DNA of 64,000 nt. It comes from CAVZCC01 sp963773765. Lineage in GTDB: Bacteria; Actinomycetota; Acidimicrobiia; Acidimicrobiales; Microtrichaceae. The stretch is from the NCBI GenBank assembly GCA_963773765.1, contig CAVZCC010000005.1, forward strand, positions 248,001-312,000. Reading direction: 5' to 3'. Positions 7,203 to 15,179 of the stretch are shown in pieces. Numbering within the stretch: the stretch's first letter is position 1; every line of letters begins with the position of its first letter. The position numbers and the translations under genes are program-made. The notes beneath the pieces are model-generated. The model did no database searches and was not told where the DNA came from. It saw nothing but the letters and a program-made list of their open reading frames with translations.

Positions 7203-8429
7203 TCAGGGCTCGAGGTCCAGGCCGAGCAGCTCGATGGCGTTGCCCCGGACCAGCTTGCGCTGGATGTCCGCCGGGAGGTCGCCCATCTGCTTGAGCGCCA
7301 CCTCCTTGGAGTGGGGCCAGGTGCTGTCCGAGTGCGGGTAGTCCGTCTCGAAGCACACGTTGTCCACGCCGACGGCCTCGATGTTGTGCAGGCCGTAGTT
7401 GTCGTCGAAGAAGCAGCCGTAGATCTGGCGGAAGTAGTAGGTGGACGGCGGCTCCGGGACCTTGTCACCGATGCCGCCCCAGCCCCGGTTCTCCTCCCAG
7501 ACCTTGTCCGCCCGCTCGATGATGTAGGGGATCCAGCCGATCTGGCCCTCCGAGTAGGCCAGCTTGAGGGTGGGGAACCGGACCAGGACGCCGGAGAACA
7601 GGAAGTCCGTCATGGACGCCATGGCGTTGTTGAACGTCAGGGTGGAGCCCACCGCGGCGGGTGCGTCGGCGGAGGTGGACGGCATCTTCGACGACGAGCC
7701 GATGTGCATGTTGACCACCGTGCCGGTCTCGGCGCAGGCCTGGAACAGCGGGTCCCAGTAGCCGCCGGCGTCGTGCACGGAGGGCAGGCCGAGGTAGGGC
7801 GGGATCTCGGAGAACGTCATGGCCCGCACGCCCCGGGCGGCGTTGCGGCGCACCTCGGCCGCAGCGAGCTCCGGGTCCCACAGCTGCACGATGATCAGCG
7901 GGATGAGGCGGCCCTGCGTGTCCGCGCACCACTCCTCCACCTGCCAGTCGTTGTAGGCCTTCACGCACAGGTCGGCCAGCTCCTTGTCCTGGGCCTCCAG
8001 GAAACGCTGGCCGCAGAACCGCACGAAGCTGGACGGGAACGACATGGACGCCTCGGTCCAGTTGGCGTCCATGTCCACCAGGCGGGCGGTGGGGTCCCAA
8101 CAGCCCTTGCGCATCTCCTCGTAGGTGATGGGCACGACCTGGACCTGGTCCCGCTCGAAGCCGACCGCTGCCTCCAGGCGGGTGAGCGGGAACTTGCCGT
8201 CCTCGAAGGACCACCAGTCCCCCACCTCCCCCTCCGGGTCGGGCTCGAAGCTGAACACGCCGCCGACGAAGTCCATGCGGCCGCGCTCGTGGAGCGACCG
8301 CGGGCCGACGTCCTTGAACTTCTCCGGCAGGCGGTCCTGCCACACCGTGGGCGGTTCGATGACGTGGTCATCCACCGAGATGATCTTGGGGAGGTCGCTG
8401 GCAGAGCTGGAAGCGGGCTCAGGCGTCAT
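7203..8429 (-). CDS. Amidohydrolase family 2 (TIM-barrel metal-dependent hydrolase/decarboxylase)
   Basis: Protein of 408 aa of the ACMSD-like amidohydrolase branch. ISVDDHVIEPPTVWQDRLPE near the N-terminus gives a D-x-H metal motif. Later motifs are GVRAMTFSEIPPYLG, NMHIGSS (metal His), FPTLKLAYSEGQIGWIPYI and ETDYPHSDSTWP (catalytic Asp with neighbouring His). Enzymes of this branch hydrolyse or decarboxylate ring-cleavage and acyl intermediates; such genes are common in actinobacterial steroid and aromatic catabolism. ATG 8429 starts MTPEPASSSASDLP; the much longer open frame upstream is fortuitous. It follows the SDR gene by 32 nt, and a KstR-like palindrome sits in that gap, so it may have its own promoter besides readthrough. 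Confidence 0.85.
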   Translation of the reverse strand: MTPEPASSSASDLPKIISVDDHVIEPPTVWQDRLPEKFKDVGPRSLHERGRMDFVGGVFSFEPDPEGEVGDWWSFEDGKFPLTRLEAAVGFERDQVQVVPITYEEMRKGCWDPTARLVDMDANWTEASMSFPSSFVRFCGQRFLEAQDKELADLCVKAYNDWQVEEWCADTQGRLIPLIIVQLWDPELAAAEVRRNAARGVRAMTFSEIPPYLGLPSVHDAGGYWDPLFQACAETGTVVNMHIGSSSKMPSTSADAPAAVGSTLTFNNAMASMTDFLFSGVLVRFPTLKLAYSEGQIGWIPYIIERADKVWEENRGWGGIGDKVPEPPSTYYFRQIYGCFFDDNYGLHNIEAVGVDNVCFETDYPHSDSTWPHSKEVALKQMGDLPADIQRKLVRGNAIELLGLDLEP

Positions 8430-8450
8430 GGGACGAGCGTACCCCCGAAC

Positions 8451-8464
8451 TGGAACGCGTTCTA
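8451..8464. promoter_or_regulatory. KstR-like palindrome TGGAACGCGTTCTA
   Basis: The 14-mer holds GAACGCGTTC and reads TAGAACGCGTTCCA on the minus strand. It resembles the TAGAAC-NN-GTTCTA class of site bound by KstR, the mycobacterial cholesterol-catabolism repressor. It lies 22-35 nt upstream of the amidohydrolase start and overlaps the TAG stop of the SDR gene. No kstR-like gene could be identified among the three TetR genes here, so the regulator is uncertain. Confidence 0.4.
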
Positions 8465-9289
8465 CTTTTCCGTGTCGGAGCCGTCCCCGCCGCCGAACAT
8501 CTCCAGCAACGGCCCCAGCACCGGGTCCATCTGGGCCGACGGCAGCATGGTGCCCCCGTCCAGCACGATGTTCTGGCCCGTCAGGTACCCGGCGTCGTCG
8601 GACAGCAGGAAGCAGATGAGCGCCGCCGTCTCCCCGGCCGTGCCCACCCGGGCCAGGGGTGTCCGGTCCTCGATCCCGGCCCGGCCGGACGGGTCCGCCA
8701 CCAGCATCTCGTTGAGCGGGGTGTGGACGAACCCGGGCGACACGCAGTTGACCCGGACAGCCGGCGCCCACTCCAGGGCGGCCGAGGCGGTCAGGGCGAT
8801 CACCGCGGCCTTGGCCGCCGAGTACGGCGCCTCGCCCCGGGTGGGCCGCACCCCCGACACGCTGGCCACGTTCACCACGGCACCCGGGGTGCCGGTGCGC
8901 CGGGCGGTCGCCCGCAACAAGGGCGCCGCCGCCCGCAGGCCGTAGTAGGTGCCGGCCTGGTTGACCCGCCAGATCAGGTCCAGCTCCTTGTCCGAGTAGG
9001 CCTCCAGCGGCTTGAGGTTGCCCACCCCCGCGTTGTTGACCAGGCCGTGCAGGCCACCCAGCTCCGCATCGGCACGGGCCAGGGCGGCGTCGACCGCGGC
9101 GCTGTCGCCCACGTCGGCCACCAGGGCCAGCCCGCCCACCTCCGAGGCCACCGCGGTGGCGCCATCGGCGTCCCGGTCCAGCACGGCGACCCGGGCCCCG
9201 CCGTCGGCCAGGAGGCGGCACGTGGCGGCGCCGATCCCGGACGCCCCGCCCGTGACCACCACCGCCCGCCCCGCGAACCGTCCACTCAC
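8462..9289 (-). CDS. Short-chain dehydrogenase/reductase (SDR)
   Basis: Classical SDR of 275 aa. The Rossmann glycine motif is TGGASGIGAATCRLL, the acidic residue after beta-2 is in VAVLDRDADG (suggesting NAD over NADP), NNAG is in LVNNAGVGNL, the catalytic Ser is in VNVASVSGV and the Tyr/Lys pair is in YSAAKAA. VRVNCVSPGFVHTPL and YLTGQNIVLDGG complete the fold. The GTG start at 9289 overlaps the TGA of the EthD gene (GTGA), so the two are translationally coupled. The C-terminal 20 residues (MLEMFGG-like acidic tail) are longer than usual. It interconverts an alcohol and a ketone; the substrate is unknown. Confidence 0.9.
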   Translation of the reverse strand: MSGRFAGRAVVVTGGASGIGAATCRLLADGGARVAVLDRDADGATAVASEVGGLALVADVGDSAAVDAALARADAELGGLHGLVNNAGVGNLKPLEAYSDKELDLIWRVNQAGTYYGLRAAAPLLRATARRTGTPGAVVNVASVSGVRPTRGEAPYSAAKAAVIALTASAALEWAPAVRVNCVSPGFVHTPLNEMLVADPSGRAGIEDRTPLARVGTAGETAALICFLLSDDAGYLTGQNIVLDGGTMLPSAQMDPVLGPLLEMFGGGDGSDTEK

Positions 9290-9663
9290 GCCGGACCGCC
9301 CTCGGCGGGGGTGCGCGGCCCGTCGATGACCACGTTGGGCTCCTCGGTGATGAGGAACTCGATGCGGTCCATGTCGATGAAGCGGAGCTCGTCGGGCGCC
9401 ACCAGCTCCGGGTAGGCCGGCTCGGAGATGAAGCCGGCGAAGTCGTCGATGCTGTTGAACCACTGCACGGCCACCCCGTCGATGTCCTCGTTGCCGGACA
9501 GGCCGTCGGGCCGGTGCCGGACGTGCTGCTCGTAGCGGACGATGTGGCGGGCCAGCTCCGGGGTGTCCCGGATGAGCGGGCCGTGGTGGTTCCTCCAGTG
9601 GGCCCGGAACTCCTCCGGGGTGGTGCCCGGCTTGCGCCGCAGGATGGCGAACATCTTGACCAC
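9286..9663 (-). CDS. EthD-domain (dimeric alpha/beta barrel) protein
   Basis: Protein of 125 aa with the EthD signature near the start: MFAILRRKPGTTPEEFRAHW then NHHGPLIRDTPELARHIVRYEQ. EthD-like ferredoxin-fold proteins are small dimers found beside oxygenases, SDRs and ring-degrading enzymes; some act as cyclases or decarboxylases. The start is set at GTG 9663 because AGGAGG lies 5 nt upstream; ATG 9654 or 9684 are alternatives. It leads the minus-strand run EthD-SDR-amidohydrolase and is divergent from the cyclic-nucleotide-binding gene, leaving a 66-nt shared promoter region. Confidence 0.8.
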   Translation of the reverse strand: MVKMFAILRRKPGTTPEEFRAHWRNHHGPLIRDTPELARHIVRYEQHVRHRPDGLSGNEDIDGVAVQWFNSIDDFAGFISEPAYPELVAPDELRFIDMDRIEFLITEEPNVVIDGPRTPAEGGPA

Positions 9664-9729
9664 GGGTTCCTCCTGGTTCTGCATGCCGTCCCCAGCGCAT
9701 GCCCGAGCGGCGAGGTTAGGCTCGCTGGC

Positions 9730-10191
9730 GTGAACCCGCGTCCGGACTCCCATGCGCATTTCCGCAACCTGCCCATCTTCGCCGGGTGCACCGAGGACGA
9801 ACTGGCGGAGATCGACCGCCTGGCCGACGAGGTCCACGTCAAGACCGGCCGCACGATCATCCGCCAGGGCGACCTGGGCCAGGAGTTCGCCGTGATCGTC
9901 TCCGGCCAGGCCGACGTGGTCAAGGACGGCGAGGTCGTGGCCTCCATCGGGCCCGGCGCCTACTTCGGGGAGGTGGCGCTGCTGGATGCCGTCACCCGGA
10001 CCGCATCCATCGTGGCCACCACCGACATGACGCTCGAGGTCATCGACCGCCGGGGCTTCAACACCCTGCTCGACGACCTCCCCCGGCTCTCCCGGTCCAT
10101 GTTGCGGGGCACCGCCCGCCGCCTGGCCCAGCTGGAGGACGAGTGCCAGCAGCTGCGGTCGCAGCTCGAACCCACGGAGAAGCCCGCATGA
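9730..10191 (+). CDS. Cyclic nucleotide-binding domain protein
   Basis: Stand-alone CRP-like sensor domain of 153 aa. It starts at GTG 9730 (VNPRPDSHAHFRNLPIF). The beta-roll contains GRTIIRQGDLGQEFAVIVSG and the phosphate-binding cassette GEVALLDAVTRTASI, which keeps the Glu and Arg that bind cAMP or cGMP. A C-terminal helix (RRLAQLEDECQQLRSQL) could form a coiled-coil dimer. There is no helix-turn-helix or effector domain, so it probably controls a partner by contact. Its stop overlaps the start of the YccF gene (ATGA), making that membrane protein the likely partner; this is inferred from the overlap. Confidence 0.85.
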   Translation: MNPRPDSHAHFRNLPIFAGCTEDELAEIDRLADEVHVKTGRTIIRQGDLGQEFAVIVSGQADVVKDGEVVASIGPGAYFGEVALLDAVTRTASIVATTDMTLEVIDRRGFNTLLDDLPRLSRSMLRGTARRLAQLEDECQQLRSQLEPTEKPA

Positions 10192-10607
10192 AGACCATCG
10201 CCAACGTCCTCTGGTTCATCCTGAGCGGGGTGTGGTTGGGCATCGCCTACCTGCTGGCCGGCGTGATCGCCTGCATCACGATCATCGGGATCCCGTTCGG
10301 CATCCAGGCCTTCAAGCTGGCCGGCTACGTCATGTGGCCGTTCGGCCGGACCCTTCAGGAGAGCCCCGGCAACCGGTTCTCCAAGGGCGTCATGAACATC
10401 ATCTGGATCATCGTCGGCGGTCTCTGGCTGGCACTGGCCCACCTGCTGCTGGGCATCGTCCTGTGCCTCACCATCCTGGGCATCCCGTTCGGCATCAAGA
10501 ACTTCTCCATGGCCAAGCTGGCGCTGTTCCCGTTCGACTTCTCCGTCGTGGACAGCGACGTGGACCCGGCCCCGGCCGAGTCCGGCCCGGTGCTGACCGA
10601 GGCCTGA
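10188..10607 (+). CDS. YccF-family (DUF307) inner-membrane protein
   Basis: Small membrane protein of 139 aa with two tandem copies of the YccF unit: VLWFILSGVWLGIAYLLAG...IIGIPFGIQAF and IIWIIVGGLWLALAHLLLG...ILGIPFGIKNF, each with two hydrophobic spans and a conserved GIPFGI turn, plus WPFGRTL between. Its biochemical role is not established. The C-terminal 20 residues are acidic and soluble. ATG 10188 overlaps the stop of the cyclic-nucleotide-binding gene. The gene converges with the alpha/beta hydrolase gene, 31 nt apart. Confidence 0.9.
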   Translation: MKTIANVLWFILSGVWLGIAYLLAGVIACITIIGIPFGIQAFKLAGYVMWPFGRTLQESPGNRFSKGVMNIIWIIVGGLWLALAHLLLGIVLCLTILGIPFGIKNFSMAKLALFPFDFSVVDSDVDPAPAESGPVLTEA

Positions 10608-10638
10608 CCACCTCCCCCTCCCCGTCGAGGGTGCGCGG

Positions 10639-11484
10639 TCAGCCCAGGAAGTCCCGCAGGACCTGCTCGGTCCGCTCCGGCTGGTCCCGGAACGTTCCGT
10701 GGCCGGCCCCGTCGATGATCTCGAGCCGGCCCGTCCCGGCCGGCAGCAGCGCGGCGATCTCCGCCGCGGCCTCGTGCGGGGCCATCGGGTCGTCCCGTCC
10801 GGCCAGCACCAGGGTCGGGGCCACGATCCGCGCCACGTCACCGCGCAGGTCCATGTCCGCGAAGTGGGCGTCGAAGTGCTGCGTCACCCGGAGGTTGGTC
10901 CAGGCCCGTTCCGGCCCGAACGGGGCCGGCCGGTTGTTGTACAGCGGCATGTTGCGCGTCATGTACTCGGCCCAGGCCTCCGGGGACAGGTCGTGGTCCA
11001 CGTAGATGCGCCGGTAGGACGCCTCCGCTTCGGGCCCGCCCCGCTCCTGGAACCTCCGGGCCGTCAGCTCGGTGTCCCGGCGGGCCAGGGTGCTGGCCAG
11101 GACCAGCCGGGACGGGTGCCCGGGATGACGCGCCGCGTACCGCATGGCCACGAACCCGCCGAAGGACCCGCCCAGCACCGCCGGGTGCTCGATGCCCAGC
11201 GCGTCGCAGAACCGCACGACGTCGTCGGCCCAGGTGTCCAGGTCCCACCCGGACGGGTCGCGGCGCTGGTCGCTGCGCCCCTGGCCCCGGTGGTCCAGGT
11301 AGATGACCTGGTGGGTGTCCGCGAACCGGTCGAAGTACGGACGGAACAGCGAATGGTCGAACCCCGGTCCGCCGTGGAGCAGCAGGAGGGTCGGCCGGTC
11401 CACCATCGCGGTGTCCGTGGGCTCCAGGCCGGAGCCGACCACGTCGAAGAAGAGCCTGCAGCCGTCACCGATGTCCACGCGCAT
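10639..11484 (-). CDS. Alpha/beta hydrolase (proline iminopeptidase-like)
   Basis: Serine hydrolase of 281 aa. The oxyanion-hole motif LLLHGGPGFDHSLF is of the HGGPG type seen in proline iminopeptidases and related esterases or lactonases. YLDHRGQGRSD, the nucleophile elbow GGSFGGFVAM (Ser), the Asp in LAGRDDPMAP and the His in DGAGHGTF complete the triad. The cap holds many charged and aromatic residues (EAWAEYMTRNMPLYNN). The start is ATG 11484. A true peptidase, an epoxide hydrolase-like or an esterase role cannot be separated. It follows the LLM gene on the same strand by 52 nt. Confidence 0.88.
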   Translation of the reverse strand: MRVDIGDGCRLFFDVVGSGLEPTDTAMVDRPTLLLLHGGPGFDHSLFRPYFDRFADTHQVIYLDHRGQGRSDQRRDPSGWDLDTWADDVVRFCDALGIEHPAVLGGSFGGFVAMRYAARHPGHPSRLVLASTLARRDTELTARRFQERGGPEAEASYRRIYVDHDLSPEAWAEYMTRNMPLYNNRPAPFGPERAWTNLRVTQHFDAHFADMDLRGDVARIVAPTLVLAGRDDPMAPHEAAAEIAALLPAGTGRLEIIDGAGHGTFRDQPERTEQVLRDFLG

Positions 11485-11536
11485 CGACAGAAGCTATCCG
11501 CCCACCGCGGCCTGCCGGTGGGCCGACGGACGTGGC

Positions 11537-12481
11537 TCAGCTCAGGACCTGGGGCCACACCTCGGCCCCGAAGCGCTCGATCTGGTCGCACAGCTCGGAG
11601 GCGGACCGGGCCAGGAAGCGCAGCTGCAGCTGGTTGAACGTGCGCTCGGGGTACTTGCGCAGGCCCTCGGCCACCTGGGCCGGCTCGCCGGTCAGGGCCC
11701 ACGACGGCACCTCGAAGGACGGGGTGCCGATGTGGATCGGTTCGCAGTTCACACCCAGGTCGAACCGGTCCGGCAGCCCCGCGGCCTGGCGTTCGGTCCG
11801 GATGAAGTCGATCGCGGCCCGCATGCCCATCTTGGGCGGACCCTGGGGCAGCCATCCGTCACCGAAGCGGGCGGCACGGCGGATGGCGGCCTTGGACGAC
11901 CCACCGATCCAGATGGGTGGGCCACCGGGTCGGGACGGCCGGGGGAACATGCCGACGCCCACCTCGGCGCCGGGCCCGCCCACGGTGGGGTGGTCCTCGG
12001 CGAACGCGACGCGGAGGACCTCGATGGCCTCCTCCACGGCACGGCCCCGCGAGGCGTAGTCCACCCCGAGCAGCTTGAACTCGGACTCCAGGTGGCCGGC
12101 ACCGACTCCCAGGATGGCTCGGCCACCGGTGAGGTGGTCCAGCGTGGCGAAGGCCTTGGCCGTCACCAGCGGATGGCGGTACGGGAGGACGTAGACGTGG
12201 CTCAACAGGTGGACCTGCTCCGTGAGCGCCCCCAGCCACGCCAACGTGGCGATGGTGTCGTACCAGACGGCGGACATCGTCTCGTCGGCCGGCCGGGGGA
12301 TCCCGACGTGGTCGCACACCGCCACGTAGAACGCGCCGGCCCGGTCGGCGGCCCGGGCGATGGAGGCCAGGTCCGACGGCCCGGCGTCGGCCTCCCACGG
12401 CTGGACGTACACCGTGGACTGGGACTGGATGGGAAGCTGCATCCCCCACGCGATGTTTCCGTTCGGGATGATGGAGGCCAC
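11537..12481 (-). CDS. LLM-class F420-dependent oxidoreductase
   Basis: Luciferase-like monooxygenase superfamily TIM-barrel enzyme of 314 aa. Family landmarks are VAVCDHVGIPR, HLLSHVYVLPYRHPLVTAKA, FATLDHLTGGRAILGVGAGH, PPIWIGGSSKAAIRRAARFG and GDGWLP. Such enzymes use reduced F420 (or FMNH2) for hydride transfer. GTG 12481 follows AGGAG by 6 nt, which fixes the start. A half-conserved copy of the shared operator lies 38-52 nt upstream. Substrate unknown; two other LLM genes (14232-15107 and 29616-30479) show the weight of F420 chemistry in this genome. Confidence 0.88.
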   Translation of the reverse strand: MASIIPNGNIAWGMQLPIQSQSTVYVQPWEADAGPSDLASIARAADRAGAFYVAVCDHVGIPRPADETMSAVWYDTIATLAWLGALTEQVHLLSHVYVLPYRHPLVTAKAFATLDHLTGGRAILGVGAGHLESEFKLLGVDYASRGRAVEEAIEVLRVAFAEDHPTVGGPGAEVGVGMFPRPSRPGGPPIWIGGSSKAAIRRAARFGDGWLPQGPPKMGMRAAIDFIRTERQAAGLPDRFDLGVNCEPIHIGTPSFEVPSWALTGEPAQVAEGLRKYPERTFNQLQLRFLARSASELCDQIERFGAEVWPQVLS

Positions 12482-12518
12482 GTGTGCTCCTGATCGGGGG
12501 AACCGGACCGACCCCCGG

Positions 12519-12533
12519 CTGATGGGTCGTCAG
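12519..12533. promoter_or_regulatory. Shared palindromic operator, site 2 (LLM gene; imperfect)
   Basis: CTGATGGGTCGTCAG: one mismatch to the core CTGACGNNNCGTCAG. The right flank (AGATAGTA) nearly matches that of the site at 33455-33479 (AGATACTA). It lies 38-52 nt upstream of the GTG at 12481, within the 226-nt gap 12482-12707, which otherwise shows no convincing gene. Confidence 0.5.
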
Positions 12534-12707
12534 ATAGTAGAGGGGCCAGGACCCCGGAGGAACCGTCCGATGGCTGAACCCACTGCCACCCGCGGGTGCC
12601 GCCCTTCGTGGACGACGACCGGCCGCCGTCCTCATTCGTGATGGTGGAGACGGTGGCCGCACTGTCCGACGATCCCGCGAGCTGATGCGGGTGGCCACGA
12701 GCGGGCC

Positions 12708-13616
12708 TCAGGCCGTGGTGGAGGTGGGCACGTCGTCGGAAGGATCAGGACGGTTCGCGTCTCCGACGACCGGCACCGCCACGCCGACAGCGACGGAGGC
12801 CGGCAGCGGCGGGCGATCGACCGGCCGCCGTGGCCGCAGGAACAGGACGAGGGTGGGGATCAGGTAGGCCAGGTACGCGACGACGGCCAACACCGTCATC
12901 CGGGGGCCGAAGTTGAACACTCCGTTGAGCAGCGATCCGTACCAGCTGGTCACCCCGTAGCCCTGGATGTCCCAGGCCAGGGTGTCCGGGCCGGGAAGGA
13001 TGCCGGCCTCCTGCAGCTCGTGGGCCCCGTAGGCCAGGACACCGGCGGCGATCACGATGAGGGCGATGCCGGTGAGGCGGAAGAACCTGGACAGGTTCAT
13101 CTGCAGGGCGCCCCGGTAGGTGAGCACGCCGAGGACGACGGCGGCGCCGATGCCCAGCACCGCACCGATGGCTGGTCCGGCCCCGGCGCCCTGGGACTGG
13201 AAGGTCGGGTAGATGAAGAGCGCGGTCTCGAGCCCCTCGCGCCCCACCGCCAGCAGAGCGGCCAACCCCACTGCGATGCCGCCGAGGTCAACGGCGGCCT
13301 GCATCCTGGCGTGGAGTTCCCCGGTGAGGGTGTGGGACGCCCGACGCATCCAGAACACCATCCAGGTGACGAACCCGACGGCCACGATCGACAGGATGCC
13401 GCCGAAGGCCTCCTGGGCCTCGACGGTCATGTTCACGGACGAGAAGTGCAGGACCGCCCCGAAGCCGATCGACAGCACGATGGCCACGCCCACCCCGGCC
13501 CACAGGGCGGGCAACCGGTCACGATGGCCTCCTCGGACCAGGAACGCCAACAGGATGCCGACCACCAGCGCGGCCTCCAGGCCCTCCCGCAGACCCGTGA
13601 GGAATGTCTGGAGCAC
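12708..13616 (-). CDS. efeU: FTR1/EfeU-type high-affinity iron permease
   Basis: Integral membrane iron transporter of 302 aa with about seven hydrophobic spans. Both REGLE iron motifs are present: LREGLEAALVV in the first span and GREGLETALF in the fourth. An Arg/Lys-poor C-terminus (residues 265-302) is soluble and Pro/Asp-rich. FTR1 proteins usually pair with EfeO/EfeB or a multicopper ferroxidase; no efeO or efeB follows here, and the multicopper oxidase at 35038 is far away. ATG 13616 begins MLQTFLTGLREG, as in other members. A near-perfect palindrome of iron-box type lies 63-82 nt upstream, so repression by an IdeR/DtxR-like protein is likely. Confidence 0.88.
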   Translation of the reverse strand: MLQTFLTGLREGLEAALVVGILLAFLVRGGHRDRLPALWAGVGVAIVLSIGFGAVLHFSSVNMTVEAQEAFGGILSIVAVGFVTWMVFWMRRASHTLTGELHARMQAAVDLGGIAVGLAALLAVGREGLETALFIYPTFQSQGAGAGPAIGAVLGIGAAVVLGVLTYRGALQMNLSRFFRLTGIALIVIAAGVLAYGAHELQEAGILPGPDTLAWDIQGYGVTSWYGSLLNGVFNFGPRMTVLAVVAYLAYLIPTLVLFLRPRRPVDRPPLPASVAVGVAVPVVGDANRPDPSDDVPTSTTA

Positions 13617-13678
13617 GTCGCACCTCGTCCCGGCCCGTCCCGCCCGGTCGAGCGGACGTCCACGTTGTGACAGCGTAG

Positions 13679-13698
13679 GTGATAGGTATACCTAACAC
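13679..13698. promoter_or_regulatory. Iron-box-like palindrome upstream of the iron permease
   Basis: GTGATAGGTATACCTAACAC is palindromic at nine of ten pairs, with core TAGGTATACCTA. Its TTAGG...CCTAA-like arms resemble DtxR/IdeR boxes. It is far more AT-rich than its surroundings and sits between the iron permease (start 13616) and the stop of the flavoprotein gene (13768), so only the permease is a plausible target. Confidence 0.55.
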
Positions 13699-13767
13699 AA
13701 TCGTCGGCACAAGCGTCCTGACACAGGCGGAACGGGTCCGTGCACCTGGGGTCGCACCCCAGGTGGC

Positions 13768-14220
13768 TCAGGAGACGATCCCGGCAGCCATGGCCGCCCC
13801 CAGCTCCCAGCACCGCTCCAGGTCCTCGGCCCGCGGCGGGCCGGTGACCTCCACCGTGGCCTGGGCCCGTCGCCACCGGAGCCCGGTCGTGATCCGCTCC
13901 AGCGCGGCCAGCCCACCGGTCAGGTCATCGTTGCCGTGGAGGTAGGCGCCGAAGGCGAGGCCCACCGTCTCCTCCAGGCACGGGTAGTAGATCTGGTCGA
14001 AGCAGTGCTTCAGCGCTCCGGCCAGGTACCCCAGGTTCACCGGCCCCCCGACCACCACGCCGTCCGCTTCCAGCACGTCGGCGGCGCCGGCGGTCAGCGC
14101 GGCGGCGGTCACCACCTCCACGCCGCGGATGGACGGGTCGGTCGCCCCCTCACGAACGGCGGTGAACATGGCGTGCAGCGCGGGCGAGGGGGTGTGGTGG
14201 ATGATCAGCAGCCGGGCCAC
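13768..14220 (-). CDS. Flavodoxin-fold NAD(P)H-dependent FMN reductase-like protein
   Basis: Protein of 150 aa. It starts at GTG 14220, 11 nt after the upstream LLM stop (VARLLIIHHTPSPALHAM). The first strand and phosphate-binding loop (IIHHTPSPALHAMF) stand where flavodoxins bind FMN phosphate; DGVVVGGPVNLGYLAGALK matches the second FMN loop (often GSPVYFGNVS in relatives). A helix-rich C-terminus follows. Tight spacing to the F420/LLM gene suggests that it supplies or recycles reduced flavin for it, or acts with it in one pathway; that is inferred. Confidence 0.75.
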   Translation of the reverse strand: MARLLIIHHTPSPALHAMFTAVREGATDPSIRGVEVVTAAALTAGAADVLEADGVVVGGPVNLGYLAGALKHCFDQIYYPCLEETVGLAFGAYLHGNDDLTGGLAALERITTGLRWRRAQATVEVTGPPRAEDLERCWELGAAMAAGIVS

Positions 14221-14231
14221 CGGACGCCGCC

Positions 14232-15107
14232 TCAGGCCGGGGCGAGGCCGACGCGGTCGGCCATCTCCGCCAGTTCCTCGGACAACCGGGCCCAGTCCGC
14301 CGATGCGGTGGAACACACGATCCGGGACACCCCGAGCGACGCGGCGTGGTCCACCGCGGCCGGGTCGACCGCGCCCACGTACATGGTCGTGCACAGCTCC
14401 AGTTCGTCCGGGTCCCGCCCGACCTCCTCGGCGGTGGACCGCACCAGCTGCCAGCGGTCCGCCAGCAGGTCGTCGTCCAGGCCCAGGGGGTGGAAGCCGT
14501 CGCCGTACCGTCCCGCCCGGCGGGCCGCTGCCTCGCTGTGGCCGCCGATGTGGATCGGGACGCCGCCGGGCCGGACCGGCCGTGGTTCGCTGCGGACGTT
14601 GCGGAAGGAGAAGAACCGGCCGTCGAACGACGCCTCCTCCTCCGCCCACACGGCCCGCACCGCGGCCAACACCTCGTCCAGCCGCCTCCCCCGGGTGGAG
14701 AAGTCCACGCCGGTGGCCTCGAGCTCCTCGCGCATCCAGCCCACGCCGACCCCCAGCAGCATGCGGCCACCGGACAGCCGGTCGATGGTGGCCAGGCGCT
14801 TGGCCAGGATGAGCGGGTGGTGGTGCGGGCCGACCACCACGCCGGTGCCCAGCAGGATCCGCTCGGTCCGCCCGGCCAGGAAGGCCAGCAGGTCGAGCGG
14901 GTCCGGGATGGGGCAGTCCTCGGGCAGGGGCATCCGGCCCGACTCGCTGTAGGGGTAGGTCTCGTCGTAGCCGGTGGGGACCACGACGTGTTCCACGGTG
15001 TAGAGCGAGTCGAACCCCAGGCGCTCGGCCTCCTGGGCGAAGGCGGTCATCCAGGCCGGGTCGGCGGTGACCCCGGCCCGGTACGGCGGCAACACTCCGA
15101 AACGCAT
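14232..15107 (-). CDS. LLM-class F420-dependent oxidoreductase
   Basis: Protein of 291 aa. MRFGVLPPYRAGVTADPAWM opens it, followed by FDSLYTVEHVVVP, GTGVVVGPHHHPLILAKRLA, TIDRLSGGRMLLGVGVGWM, GVPIHIGGHSEAAARRAGRY and GDGFHPLG, all landmarks of the F420-dependent LLM family. ATG 15107 is preferred over ATG 15125 because GAGGAG lies 7 nt before it. The next gene (flavodoxin-fold reductase) follows after 11 nt. The His and Glu of the first motif fit the F420 group rather than true luciferases. Substrate unknown. Confidence 0.88.
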   Translation of the reverse strand: MRFGVLPPYRAGVTADPAWMTAFAQEAERLGFDSLYTVEHVVVPTGYDETYPYSESGRMPLPEDCPIPDPLDLLAFLAGRTERILLGTGVVVGPHHHPLILAKRLATIDRLSGGRMLLGVGVGWMREELEATGVDFSTRGRRLDEVLAAVRAVWAEEEASFDGRFFSFRNVRSEPRPVRPGGVPIHIGGHSEAAARRAGRYGDGFHPLGLDDDLLADRWQLVRSTAEEVGRDPDELELCTTMYVGAVDPAAVDHAASLGVSRIVCSTASADWARLSEELAEMADRVGLAPA

Positions 15108-15179
15108 GCCTTGCTCCTCGGTCACAGTCGAGCGGGTACCGGACGGGGCGACGCTACCGGTCTCCCCCCGGACGCACCG

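Noticed and set aside
7203..9947. A 914-codon frame including the amidohydrolase
   Set aside because: Everything upstream of ATG 8429 overlaps the real SDR and EthD genes in another frame and shows no domain.
12570..12684. Small plus-strand frame MAEPTATRGC..., with a second frame ending LSDDPAS
   Set aside because: It needs a frameshift to join, has no ribosome site and no known family; possibly a remnant, not supported as a gene.
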